64,000 nucleotides of DNA from Opitutaceae bacterium EW11 (lineage in GTDB: Bacteria > Verrucomicrobiota > Verrucomicrobiia > Opitutales > Opitutaceae), in contig QAYY01000001.1 of NCBI GenBank assembly GCA_003054665.1, positions 857,501 to 921,500 on the forward strand, in the 5' to 3' direction. Under the pieces are notes generated by a model that was not told the DNA's origin, did no database searches, and was given only the letters and a program-made list of their open reading frames with translations. Below are positions 1-8,318 of this stretch, in pieces (the stretch's first letter is position 1; each line of letters opens with the position of its first letter). The position numbers were made by a program, and so were the translations under genes.

Positions 1-1041
1 TCCAACTTCTCCTGCGTCCGCCGCGGGCGCAGGCCGCAGTCTCTCGCGTATGAGACGTCTCAATACCGGCCGCATTTTCTTCGCCAGGGCCGGATTGGCG
101 AACGCTACCCAGCTCACCGGCGACACCGTGTCGAGGGGAGCCTTGACCGGTCCGCCGAGCGGAGCCTCGACGACGGCCCCCAACTCGGTCGCGATCAGCG
201 CGGTGCAGATGTCGTACGGATGGCAGGCGAGGTTGGAGGAGAGCCCGAGCCGGGCGTGCGCCTCGGGTCGCAGGTCGGCGAGAAACCGATCGTGCCCGGC
301 GAGGATCTCGTAGAGCTGCCCGCCGGTGGAGATGTATTGATCGTCGAATACAAGCGGCGACCCCGGGGGCACGTCGGCGTGAATCTCCGCCCAAAGATCC
401 TCCTCGAGCTGCGACAACAATCCCTTCCCGTGGGGGAAGAACCGCACGAGGGCGGAAAAACCGTGTTTGAAGTCTTTGGCGCGGGACGGCCGCAACGTCA
501 GCGGCCCGCGTCCGCCCGCACGCACGTCGACCCACTCGGCGCGAACGCCCCTCGGCCCGGCGCCGCGGACCGCGCTGATCTGGTCGGAACGCCACTGTTT
601 GCTCGTCGGCAGTTCCGTCATCGCCGCGACGACAAGATCCGTGAGGTTCGTCCTCGCGCCGCGCTGCGGGGCCAGGGCCGCAAGGCTCCAGGCAGAGCGT
701 TTGTCGTACATGATTTCGCGGGTGCCATCGATCGGATCGAGGATGCACTTCCAGCGCGTCTTCGCGACGGGCGTGCCCCGGGGAAACGTCGTCACCTTGC
801 CTTCGAGCCCCTCCATCACCAGTTCCACCGGCCACGTTTTCGGCCAGTGACCGTCGAACCACGCCAAAATCACGTCCTCAGTCACTTTGTCGATTTGGTA
901 GATCGTGTCGGCTTCGGTGACATCGGCGATTCGCGAAAAATCCGACGACGAGCGCCGCCGCGCCTCCAACAGCGCGTCGCGGATGTGATCCTGAAGGGAG
1001 CAGAGGAGACGCCGGGCGCGATGAAGGGCTGAGGGTGACAT
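1..1041 (-). CDS. Inositol-monophosphatase-like (FIG superfamily) phosphatase, 3' end outside window
   Basis: The reading frame opens at an ATG (complement of 1039-1041) and stays open for 347 codons to the window edge, so the C-terminus is missing. It is a metal-dependent sugar- or inositol-phosphate phosphatase candidate. The family metal-binding motif DPIDGT is present at residues 102-107. An acidic MEGLEG segment lies upstream, and a YDICTALIATELGA stretch near the visible end matches the third family motif. The long plus-strand frame over 220-1032 is its mirror. The substrate cannot be told from sequence. The gene is divergent from the DUF485/symporter pair. Family assignment is good; the exact role is unknown. 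Confidence 0.8.
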   Translation of the reverse strand, partial: MSPSALHRARRLLCSLQDHIRDALLEARRRSSSDFSRIADVTEADTIYQIDKVTEDVILAWFDGHWPKTWPVELVMEGLEGKVTTFPRGTPVAKTRWKCILDPIDGTREIMYDKRSAWSLAALAPQRGARTNLTDLVVAAMTELPTSKQWRSDQISAVRGAGPRGVRAEWVDVRAGGRGPLTLRPSRAKDFKHGFSALVRFFPHGKGLLSQLEEDLWAEIHADVPPGSPLVFDDQYISTGGQLYEILAGHDRFLADLRPEAHARLGLSSNLACHPYDICTALIATELGAVVEAPLGGPVKAPLDTVSPVSWVAFANPALAKKMRPVLRRLIRERLRPAPAADAGEVG

Positions 1042-1229
1042 GCTGGCGGGATGACAAGCCCGGCGCCTGGGCGCGTCGAGCCTTTGGCGGACCGGAGCCT
1101 GCGCAGCGGCGCCCAGCCGGCTTTCCCAGTTCATTAGCGCTCTCTAGCGCCGCCCACTTCCTTATACCATTCAGTAGCTTGACTTCTCGCCCAACCTAGA
1201 CACCCGTCCCTCCGCATCACCCCGCCTGC

Positions 1230-1547
1230 ATGCCCCTCCCCGACCCGGACGATTCCGTGCATAGCGAAGCGTTTTTGCGCTCGCTGATGCGCCGCCAGCT
1301 CACGTTGTCGATCAGTTGCGCCGCGGCGTTCCTGATCGTTGTTCTCGGCCTTCCTCTCGCCAACTATTTCGCGCCCGAACTGATGGCGACGCGCGTCGGC
1401 GGCTTCACGCTGACGTGGTTGCTCCTCGGCGTTCTTTTTTTCCCGGCGGTTTGGGTGATATCGTGGACGTTCATCCGCCGGTCGATCTGGCTGGAAGAAG
1501 ACGAAGTGCGCCAGGCCGAGGCCGCCCGCAGGAGGACCGAGCCATGA
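1230..1547 (+). CDS. DUF485-like small membrane protein, symporter partner
   Basis: This 105-residue protein has two predicted membrane helices (about residues 25-47 and 58-80) and a charged C-terminal tail rich in Glu and Arg. That is the size and topology of the DUF485/YjcH family, which is usually encoded directly before an ActP-type acetate or solute:sodium symporter. Its stop codon overlaps the ATG of the symporter gene (ATGA), so the two are translationally coupled. A role as small accessory subunit of that symporter is inferred from context. No Shine-Dalgarno sequence is obvious before the ATG. Confidence 0.75.
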   Translation: MPLPDPDDSVHSEAFLRSLMRRQLTLSISCAAAFLIVVLGLPLANYFAPELMATRVGGFTLTWLLLGVLFFPAVWVISWTFIRRSIWLEEDEVRQAEAARRRTEP

Positions 1548-3301
1548 GCGCATCGCTTCGCACGCTCGCTTTTCTCGACGGGGCCGATCCGTGGATCCTC
1601 GCGTTCTCCCTCGTGACGGTCGTCGTGACGATCTGGATGGGTTTCCGCTCCGCGAAGAAGTCGAAAACCGCGAGCGATTTCTTCGTCGCGGGCCGCTCGG
1701 TCTCCGTCGGCTGGAACGCATCCGCGATTTCGGGCGAATACCTCTCGGCCGCGTCCTTCATGGGCATCGCCGGCATGGTCATGTCGGCGGGCTACGACGC
1801 GCTGTGGTATCCGGTGTGTTACGCGTGTGGATACCTGTTCCTGCTCCTTTTCATCGCCGGGCCGCTGCGCCGTTTCGGGGCGTACACGATCCCCGACTTC
1901 GCCGAGGGCCGCTTTGACTCGCCCCTCTTCCGCAAGATCGCGGTGTGTTTTGTCCTCTTCATCGGCTTTTTCTACACGATGCCGCAGATGAAAGGCGCCG
2001 GTACCACCCTCGCCTACATCTTCCCGGGCATGCCGTACTGGGGCGGTGTCGTCCTGGTCGGTGCTGTGATCACCCTCAACGTCGCGCTCGGGGGAATGAA
2101 GGGCATCACGCTCGTCCAGGCCTTCCAGTACTGGGCCAAGATGTTCGCGATCAGTCTCCCGATTTTCATCCTGATGTCGGTCTACGGCAGCTATGGGGCG
2201 CACCTCGGCGCCAACAAGGGCGCCCACCTCCCGGACGGTCCGTCGGCTCAGGTCCAAACGGTCGAACGCAAGCCGCTCGCGCCTAAAGCGCCCGGAGATG
2301 CGAGCTGGATTTCTCCGTTTGGCCCGCTCACGACGAAAGCCGCAAAAGCGGCCGGACTCTCGTCGGAGGAAAGCCGGCCGTATTCCCTCGTCTACACCTA
2401 CTCGCTCATCATGGCGCTCGTCTGCGGAACCGCAGGCCTGCCACACATCCTCGTGCGGTTCTACACCAATCCCGACGGTCTCGCGGCCAAGCGCACAACC
2501 ATGTGGGTGATGGTGCTGATCGGCGTGTTTTACGTCTTCCCGCCCGTATTCGGAGTTCTGGGACGCAACCTTATGCCCGATCTGTACGCCGGCTCGGGCG
2601 CCAAAGGCACGGACAAGATCGTCCTCGAACTCCCTCGTATCCTCAACGAACGCGGCGGCATCCTCGGCTCGGTCCTCAGCGGCATCACCTGCGCCGGCGC
2701 GTTCGCGGCGTTCATGAGCACGTTCAGCGGCTTGCTGGTATCGATGACCGGCGCGCTGGCGCACGACGTCTACGGCCGGATTCTCCAGCCGCACTCCACG
2801 GCGGACCAGCGCCTCCGGATGTTCAAGATCTCCGCCGTGATCGTCGGTGCGGTGGCGACGATCCTGGGCACGCAAGTCGAACAGCTTCAGATCAACTTCA
2901 TGGTCGGCCAAGCCTTCGCCATCGCCGCCGCGAGTTATTTCCCGCTCCTCTTCATGAGCGTCTGGTGGCGCGGGATGACGATGAAAGGCGCCGCAACCGG
3001 GATGCTCGGCGGGGGCCTGGCCGCGCTGGCCTGCACCACCGTGATCAACTTGAGCGACCTGAAGATGGTGGACCTGGCAAGATTCTGGGTCGCTCATCCG
3101 ATGGCGCGCATCCTCTGCGAGCAACCCGCCATCTGGACGGTGCCGCTCGCGATCGTGCTGATGATCGTCGTCTCGAAGCTCACGCAACGAGAGGTCCCCA
3201 CGGACGTGCAGATGAAGATGCTCGTTCTCCACGCCCCCGAGAAACTCGGACTCAAGCAGGAGTACATCGAGGAGCATCAAAGCGTCCCCGCGGGGCACTA
3301 G
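1544..3301 (+). CDS. Sodium:solute symporter, ActP-like (acetate or other monocarboxylate)
   Basis: The product is 585 residues with about 13 hydrophobic segments of the SSS family. The N-terminal segment contains the typical KKSKTASDFFVAGRSVS region and the GEYLSAASFMGIAG motif of the cation/acetate symporter branch. A hydrophilic insertion of about 60 residues (roughly 220-285) lies between helices, as in several ActP-type proteins. I chose the ATG at 1544 because it overlaps the upstream stop and gives a normal N-terminus; the longer frame from 1316 is read-through of non-coding phase. It probably imports a short carboxylate with Na+ across the inner membrane. The substrate is unproven. 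Confidence 0.85.
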   Translation: MSASLRTLAFLDGADPWILAFSLVTVVVTIWMGFRSAKKSKTASDFFVAGRSVSVGWNASAISGEYLSAASFMGIAGMVMSAGYDALWYPVCYACGYLFLLLFIAGPLRRFGAYTIPDFAEGRFDSPLFRKIAVCFVLFIGFFYTMPQMKGAGTTLAYIFPGMPYWGGVVLVGAVITLNVALGGMKGITLVQAFQYWAKMFAISLPIFILMSVYGSYGAHLGANKGAHLPDGPSAQVQTVERKPLAPKAPGDASWISPFGPLTTKAAKAAGLSSEESRPYSLVYTYSLIMALVCGTAGLPHILVRFYTNPDGLAAKRTTMWVMVLIGVFYVFPPVFGVLGRNLMPDLYAGSGAKGTDKIVLELPRILNERGGILGSVLSGITCAGAFAAFMSTFSGLLVSMTGALAHDVYGRILQPHSTADQRLRMFKISAVIVGAVATILGTQVEQLQINFMVGQAFAIAAASYFPLLFMSVWWRGMTMKGAATGMLGGGLAALACTTVINLSDLKMVDLARFWVAHPMARILCEQPAIWTVPLAIVLMIVVSKLTQREVPTDVQMKMLVLHAPEKLGLKQEYIEEHQSVPAGH

Positions 3302-3320
3302 CGCACCGGAGTTCACGCCT

Positions 3321-3342
3321 CGGCCTCGGAATCCTGAGGCCG
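3321..3342. terminator. Hairpin between convergent genes
   Basis: A perfect 7-bp inverted repeat (CGGCCTC / GAGGCCG) with an 8-nt loop lies between the converging symporter and gpsA genes. There is no T-tract on either side, so it may be a weak bidirectional terminator or only an RNA 3'-end stabiliser. Confidence 0.4.
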
Positions 3343-3415
3343 GCGAGATACGCTCCTCTCCAGATCCGGCTTCTCCGCCGCCAACCTCGCGCGGCGGACG
3401 GGCGGGCTGTCCGCG

Positions 3416-4417
3416 TCACCCCTCCCGTTTCAGTTCCCGCAGCATCAAGGCGGAGAGAGCGTCGGCCGCCTTCTTCCCGCCGAACAACAGGCGATGCACC
3501 TCGGTGAGGATCGGGGCGTCGATGCCTTTGTCGTGGCAGAGTTCGTAGAAGGACTCGGTGGTCTTGTAGCCCTCGACGACCGTCTTCCGGTGCGTCAGGA
3601 GCTCTGAAACCTCACGTCCTTCGCCGACCTTTGCGCCAAAATCGCGATTTCGGCTCCAGCCTCCGTAGCAGGTCGCCATCAGGTCGCCCGCCCCGCTGAG
3701 TCCGTAAAACGTCTCCGTGCGCGCCCCAAGCGCCTGACCGACGCGCACCATTTCCGCCAGAGCCCGGGTGATGAGCGCGGCCTTCGTGTTGTCCCCCAGC
3801 CGGAGCCCGTCGCAACAGCCCGCGGCAATCGCGTAGATGTTCTTGAGGCAGCTGCCGTATTCGGCTCCGCGCACGTCTTCGGACGTGTAGACGCGCAGGG
3901 TCGGGCCGCTGATCGCCGCCTGGAGATCCGTAACCGCGGCATCGATACGGGAAACGGCCAGCACCATCGCGGCCGGAAGGCCGCGGCCGACCTCGGCGGC
4001 GTTCGTCGGACCCGTCAGCACGCCGTGCGCGTAGTTGGGCAAGACCGACGCGATCACCTCCGACGTGCGGAGGTGAGTGCCCCGCTCGAGGCCCTTGGCG
4101 AGGCTGACGATCAAACGAAGCTGCGTCGCAAGCCTCAGGCTATCGCGAAGCCGTTCGCAGGTTTCGCGCAACGCCTGCGCGGGGCAGGCGAGCAGCACGA
4201 CTTCGGCCTCCATGAGCACCGGCGTAAGCTCGTGGCCAATCTGAAGGCTGGGCGGGAGCGGAATTCCCGGCAGATACTCTGCGTTTTCCCGAGCCGAGGA
4301 AAGAGCCAGGGCTTGCTCGAAACGGCGCGGCACGAGCGTCACCGTGTGGTTGAGGCGGCTCAGATGGATCGCAAAGGCGGTGCCCCAGGCACCTGCTCCG
4401 AGGACGGCGAAATTCAT
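3416..4417 (-). CDS. gpsA: Glycerol-3-phosphate dehydrogenase [NAD(P)+]
   Basis: At 333 residues this has the normal GpsA length. It interconverts dihydroxyacetone phosphate and sn-glycerol-3-phosphate, supplying phospholipid synthesis in the cytoplasm. The N-terminus carries the Rossmann signature GAGAWGTA at residues 7-14. The SLAKGLE segment supplies the family catalytic Lys, and a C-terminal half with GLSGAGDLMATC is also typical. It is the third gene of a minus-strand run lysA-panB-gpsA, 75 bp after panB. The spacing is compatible with co-transcription although the three pathways are different. Confidence 0.95.
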   Translation of the reverse strand: MNFAVLGAGAWGTAFAIHLSRLNHTVTLVPRRFEQALALSSARENAEYLPGIPLPPSLQIGHELTPVLMEAEVVLLACPAQALRETCERLRDSLRLATQLRLIVSLAKGLERGTHLRTSEVIASVLPNYAHGVLTGPTNAAEVGRGLPAAMVLAVSRIDAAVTDLQAAISGPTLRVYTSEDVRGAEYGSCLKNIYAIAAGCCDGLRLGDNTKAALITRALAEMVRVGQALGARTETFYGLSGAGDLMATCYGGWSRNRDFGAKVGEGREVSELLTHRKTVVEGYKTTESFYELCHDKGIDAPILTEVHRLLFGGKKAADALSALMLRELKREG

Positions 4418-4492
4418 GCGCGGCTCAGGCGACGAAAGTCGCCGGACGGGCGCAAGGCAAGGAGAGAGGGCCGCCGCGGACCCGTGCGCCGC

Positions 4493-5269
4493 TCAGGCGG
4501 GAAAGGTCTTTTTTCGCACCGCCTCGCTGTAGGCGGCAAAGCCCAGCTTCACCTGTTCGCCCGCCTCCGCGAAACGTTTGGCAAAACTCGGGACGTAGCC
4601 GGCGGAAAGGCCGAGGAGGTCGGTGCAGACCAGAATCTGTCCGTCACAATGCGGACCGGCGCCGATCCCGATCACCGGCACCTTGGCCGTTTCCGTGAGG
4701 GTGCGGGTGAGGCCCGGCTCGACCATTTCGACGAGCAGCGCGAAGACCCCGGCTTTCTCCAGCGCCAGCGCGTCGGCCATCAAGGACTCCGCCTCTTCCT
4801 GGGAGGCGCCAAACTTCCTGTAGCGGCCGAGCGTATGCACCTGTTGAGGCTTCAATCCGATATGGCCCCAGACGGGGATCCCGGCGTCGACCAGCCGCTT
4901 GATCTGCGGAGCAAGCTCCACGCCGCCCTCGATTTTCACCGCCTCGGCGCCGGCTTCCTGAACCAGTCGCTGGCAGGCCTGGAGGACCCGTTCGAAATCG
5001 TAGTGCGCTTCCGCGAACGGCACGTCCACGGCGACCAGCGCCTGGGGCTTCGCCCGCGCGACGGCCGCCGTGTGGTGGCACATCATGTCGAGGGTCACCG
5101 GGACGGTGGTCTCGAAGCCGAGCACGGTGTTGCCCACCGAGTCGCCGACGAGGATCAGATCGACCCCGGCCTCGCTCGCGTAGCGGGCGAAGATCGCGTC
5201 GTACGCCGTGACGGCCACGATGGGCCGTTCTCCTTTCAACTTCCGCAGAGTGTGAGTGGTGACTTTCAC
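4493..5269 (-). CDS. panB: 3-methyl-2-oxobutanoate hydroxymethyltransferase
   Basis: This 258-residue protein is the first enzyme of pantothenate synthesis, converting 2-oxoisovalerate and methylene-tetrahydrofolate to ketopantoate. Family-specific stretches are clear: [20 protein letters not shown] near the N-terminus, the metal-binding [17 protein letters not shown], and [11 protein letters not shown] toward the C-terminus. The start is a GTG (complement of 5267-5269), because no in-frame ATG precedes the conserved [14 protein letters not shown] beginning. The gene lies 45 bp after lysA and upstream of gpsA. Confidence 0.95.
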   Translation of the reverse strand: MKVTTHTLRKLKGERPIVAVTAYDAIFARYASEAGVDLILVGDSVGNTVLGFETTVPVTLDMMCHHTAAVARAKPQALVAVDVPFAEAHYDFERVLQACQRLVQEAGAEAVKIEGGVELAPQIKRLVDAGIPVWGHIGLKPQQVHTLGRYRKFGASQEEAESLMADALALEKAGVFALLVEMVEPGLTRTLTETAKVPVIGIGAGPHCDGQILVCTDLLGLSAGYVPSFAKRFAEAGEQVKLGFAAYSEAVRKKTFPA

Positions 5270-5314
5270 GGGAGAAAAAGGCGGCGGGCGCCTCGGCGTG
5301 CCGGACCCCTGCCG

Positions 5315-6619
5315 CTACTTCAGAAAGGCGGGAATCCGTTCGTTCGCAATCATGCTCTCGAACGACTCGCGGGCGTTCACCAACTCGAAGTTGGAGCCCT
5401 TCACGAGCACTTCGGCGGCAAGCGGACGGCTGTTGTATCGGCTCGCCATCGCGAAGCCGTAGGCGCCGGCGCTCATGAAAGCGAGGTATTCGCCCTCGCC
5501 GACTTCCTGAAGCTGGCGGTCCTTGGCGAAACAGTCGCCGCTCTCGCAGATCGGGCCGACAATGTCGGCCGTCAGCGCCCGGCGGGTCGTGTCGCGATGG
5601 AGCGGGACAATCTCGTGGTAGCTGTCGTACATCGCCGGCCGCACGAGGTCGTTCATCGCCGTATCCAGAATGAGGAAGTTCCGGCCGTGTCCGCGCTTCA
5701 AATACTCGACCCGCGCGAGCAGCACGCCGGCGTTGCCGACGAGGAAACGTCCCGGTTCGAGGAGAATCTTCAGGCCGAGCGGCTTCAGCAGCGGGAGAAG
5801 CGCCGCGCCGTACGCTTCGGGCGTGATCGGGCGCTTGTCCGCCGGCTGCGCCTGCCACCAGCCGGGCTGGCCGCTCGCGAGCGCGTCGCGGTAAACGATG
5901 CCGATGCCGCCGCCGATCGAGAAATAGCTGATGCCGAAGTTCGCCTTCAGCTCCTCGACCAGGGGAATCACCTTGGTCACGGCCTCGACGAAGGGCGACA
6001 CGTCCGTCAGCTGCGAGCCGATGTGCATCTGCACGCCCTTGATGGCGACGTTCTTGAACTTCGTCGCCGCCTCGTATGCAGCCAGCGCATACTTCAGCGG
6101 GATGCCGAACTTGTTTTCGCTCTTACCCGTCGTGATCTTGTGGTGCGTGTGGGCGTCCACATCCGGGTTCACGCGGATCGCGATCGGCGCCTTTACGCCC
6201 ATTTTACCAGCCACGTGATTGATGCGGGCGAGTTCGGGTTCGCTCTCGACGTGGAAGGCGAAAATGCCCGATTCCAGCGCCAGCTTCATTTCCGCCTCCG
6301 TCTTTCCGACTCCGGCAAATACGCTCTTCCTCACGTCCGATCCTGCGGCGATGGCGCGGCGAATTTCGCCTCCGCTCACGAGGTCGAAGGCGGCGCCCAA
6401 GTTCGCGAAGTGCTTCAGCAGCGCGAGGTTGGAGTTGGACTTCATCGCGAAGCAGATCTGCACGTCCAAACCCTTCAAGCTTTCGGAAAGGCGCGTCGTG
6501 TTATCCGCGATGGTTGCGGCGCTGTAAACGTAGGTGGGAGTCCCATACAACTTCGCTACCGCAGCGAGGTCAACGGACTCACAGTGGAGGTCTTGGCCAA
6601 CGTAGTGGAAGTGGTGCAT
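5315..6619 (-). CDS. lysA: Diaminopimelate decarboxylase
   Basis: This 434-residue PLP enzyme performs the last step of lysine biosynthesis, meso-diaminopimelate to L-lysine. The PLP-lysine motif FAMKSNSN is near residue 57, the glycine-rich phosphate-binding motif SIGGGIGI is in the middle, and the C-terminal domain has LDTAMNDLVRP and ICESGDCFAKDR, which supplies the active-site Cys of the second subunit. Length is standard. The gene leads the minus-strand set lysA-panB-gpsA and is preceded by an AT-rich patch (about 6660-6705), the most likely promoter area. I see no lysine riboswitch. Confidence 0.95.
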   Translation of the reverse strand: MHHFHYVGQDLHCESVDLAAVAKLYGTPTYVYSAATIADNTTRLSESLKGLDVQICFAMKSNSNLALLKHFANLGAAFDLVSGGEIRRAIAAGSDVRKSVFAGVGKTEAEMKLALESGIFAFHVESEPELARINHVAGKMGVKAPIAIRVNPDVDAHTHHKITTGKSENKFGIPLKYALAAYEAATKFKNVAIKGVQMHIGSQLTDVSPFVEAVTKVIPLVEELKANFGISYFSIGGGIGIVYRDALASGQPGWWQAQPADKRPITPEAYGAALLPLLKPLGLKILLEPGRFLVGNAGVLLARVEYLKRGHGRNFLILDTAMNDLVRPAMYDSYHEIVPLHRDTTRRALTADIVGPICESGDCFAKDRQLQEVGEGEYLAFMSAGAYGFAMASRYNSRPLAAEVLVKGSNFELVNARESFESMIANERIPAFLK

Positions 6620-6828
6620 AGCGCCTGAGGAAAAAGCTCGTGAAAAGCGGCAACGTGCGGATTTCGGTTTGAAAAAACGAACATATTTTTCCGATGTGAT
6701 ACTACCGGCTCAGGATGTTGCGCGCCTTCGTCACTCACCTCTTTCACCGCCCCGCGATTAAAATGGGCCGCGTGGACAACTCCTGTTTCCAAACCACCCG
6801 TCTGCGGAACGCTCAATTCGTGAGCTTC
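6620..6828. other. Divergent intergenic region with AT-rich patch
   Basis: This stretch separates lysA from the small plus-strand ORF. About 6660-6705 is clearly richer in A and T than the surroundings, with short A and T runs, which marks the likely promoter region for lysA. I cannot define a convincing -35/-10 pair with normal spacing on either strand. Confidence 0.35.
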
Positions 6829-6987
6829 ATGTCCGAGAGCGGGACATTTCGCTCCTCAAACAGCAGCGACCGCTATGAAGCGCGTATGCGCCGGCGGAAG
6901 CAGATCAAGGCGCTCTGCGCCGTGTTGATCGCCGCCGGGGGTGCCTGGATCGTGATCGAAAGCGCCCGCGCGCTGACGATTTTCTGA
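6829..6987 (+). CDS. Small single-pass membrane protein, hypothetical
   Basis: A 52-codon frame begins at ATG 6829. It has a polar N-terminal half (Ser-, Arg- and Lys-rich) followed by RRRKQIKALC and a hydrophobic segment of about 20 residues ending in ALTIF. Third codon positions are mostly G or C in the second half, as in neighbouring genes, which argues for coding. The open frame extends upstream to 6715, but those residues look non-coding. A shorter start at 6886 (33 residues) is also possible. Function is unknown and I recognise no family. Confidence 0.42.
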   Translation: MSESGTFRSSNSSDRYEARMRRRKQIKALCAVLIAAGGAWIVIESARALTIF

Positions 6988-7106
6988 GCCTGCGGCGCGC
7001 AGCCGCCGTTGGGGTTCTGTCCGGGCCGAAGCCAGGCACAGCTTTCAGCGAACGATCGCGGGCACTGTAGTGCTGCCGAACGAACTCGAGCGAGGCCGAT
7101 CGGCCC

Positions 7107-8219
7107 TCAATCCCGGCCTCTTCCCAGGCACCGCACGGACATCTCGCGAAGCACTTCTTCCTGCTCGTTGGGTCGGCGGATGATCTCTTCGAAAGCGGCG
7201 ATGAACTCCTGCTGATTGTCGATCAGGCGCTTCAGCGTCGGCATCCGCGCGTTGCCGGCGAGCTTTCCGAGGTACCAGGGATTCTGGCTGAAGACGTTGA
7301 ACGAACTCTTCTCGGAGGCGCCGATAAAGTGGGGCGCGTAGATCGCCGAGGAGCGATCGAACCCGCCCTTGTCGAGGCCTCGCGGCCCCACCTTGACCTC
7401 GCCCGAATCCATCAGGGCACGAACCTGCAGAAGAATGCGGTTCCGGTTCTGCAGCGCGGCGATGATCGGACGCGCGTCGCCGCCGGCGAAGAAGTGCCGG
7501 TGAAGCGCGGCAAGGGTCCATTTCAGGTCACCGCTGAAAAACGCTTCCGCGGCCTCGAAGAAGTCGCCCTCGGCCACGTTGGGCGTCAGCTCGGCGACCG
7601 TCGTCTCCTCGATCTTGCCGGCATCGCCGACGTAGGTCGCCAGCTTGTGAACCTCTTCGATCAGGAGCCGGGTGTTCGCGCCGACCTTGGCGAGAAGCAG
7701 TTCCAACGCGCCTTCGCCGAAACTCACGCCCAACGTGCGAGCCTCGCCGAGAACGATGCCGCCAAGGGCGTCCGCCGAACCTTCGGAATCGCCTCCGACG
7801 AGGTGAAACTCGGCCGTTTTCTCACACCATTTAGGGAAGGCTCGCCGCCGGTCCACCGGAGCGGCGGTCACGATGACGCTCGTTTCGTCGGGATTGATCG
7901 CGGCGAGGATTGCCTGCAGATCCTCCACCAGCTTTAACGTGCTCTCCGCCCGTCCCGTCACACTGTCAGCCAAGAAGTTAACGTCCTTCAGCCAAACGAC
8001 GCGTTTGCCGCCGAACATCGAAACCGTTTGCACGCTTTCCCGGAAACGGTTCACCGCGGCTTCGACGTCCGACACGTTGTTCGCAAAGCCGCTGAGGACC
8101 TCCCGCGAAAACTCGTCTGTCACGTCCTTCGTCAGGTCGTCGAACCGTTCCTTGCCCAACCGGTTGACCAGGAAGTCATCCGGCCCGCAGACAAAGACGA
8201 ACGGTTTCGCGGCGGCCAT
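7107..8219 (-). CDS. holA: DNA polymerase III subunit delta
   Basis: The product is the clamp-loader delta subunit (about 370 residues), which opens the beta sliding clamp at primer sites. The N-terminus MAAAKPFVFVCGPDDFLVNRL is the typical delta start, where 'CGPDDFLV' resembles the family's loader-fold beginning. Other family-like stretches are the RVVWLKDVNFL region and the C-terminal clamp-loader collar helices. I chose the ATG at 8219; an upstream in-frame ATG at 8255 would add 12 residues that do not look conserved. It is convergent with the small ORF upstream and divergent from the LtaS-like gene, with about 100 bp between the starts. Confidence 0.88.
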   Translation of the reverse strand: MAAAKPFVFVCGPDDFLVNRLGKERFDDLTKDVTDEFSREVLSGFANNVSDVEAAVNRFRESVQTVSMFGGKRVVWLKDVNFLADSVTGRAESTLKLVEDLQAILAAINPDETSVIVTAAPVDRRRAFPKWCEKTAEFHLVGGDSEGSADALGGIVLGEARTLGVSFGEGALELLLAKVGANTRLLIEEVHKLATYVGDAGKIEETTVAELTPNVAEGDFFEAAEAFFSGDLKWTLAALHRHFFAGGDARPIIAALQNRNRILLQVRALMDSGEVKVGPRGLDKGGFDRSSAIYAPHFIGASEKSSFNVFSQNPWYLGKLAGNARMPTLKRLIDNQQEFIAAFEEIIRRPNEQEEVLREMSVRCLGRGRD

Positions 8220-8318
8220 GGTGCCGCACGATGCGCGGCGCTCGCAGATGAACAAGGATTAATCTGCGATTCACCCCCCTTTCATCCAACCCACGTACCT
8301 TCAACTCCTGAGACCTGA

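Noticed and set aside
220-1032. Plus-strand frame of 270 codons over the inositol-monophosphatase-like gene
   Set aside because: It is Arg- and Pro-rich mirror sequence; the minus frame carries DPIDGT and family motifs over its whole length and stays open to the window edge.
6660-6705. Lysine riboswitch or defined promoter upstream of lysA
   Set aside because: Only an AT-rich patch is visible; no conserved aptamer structure and no correctly spaced -35/-10 pair.
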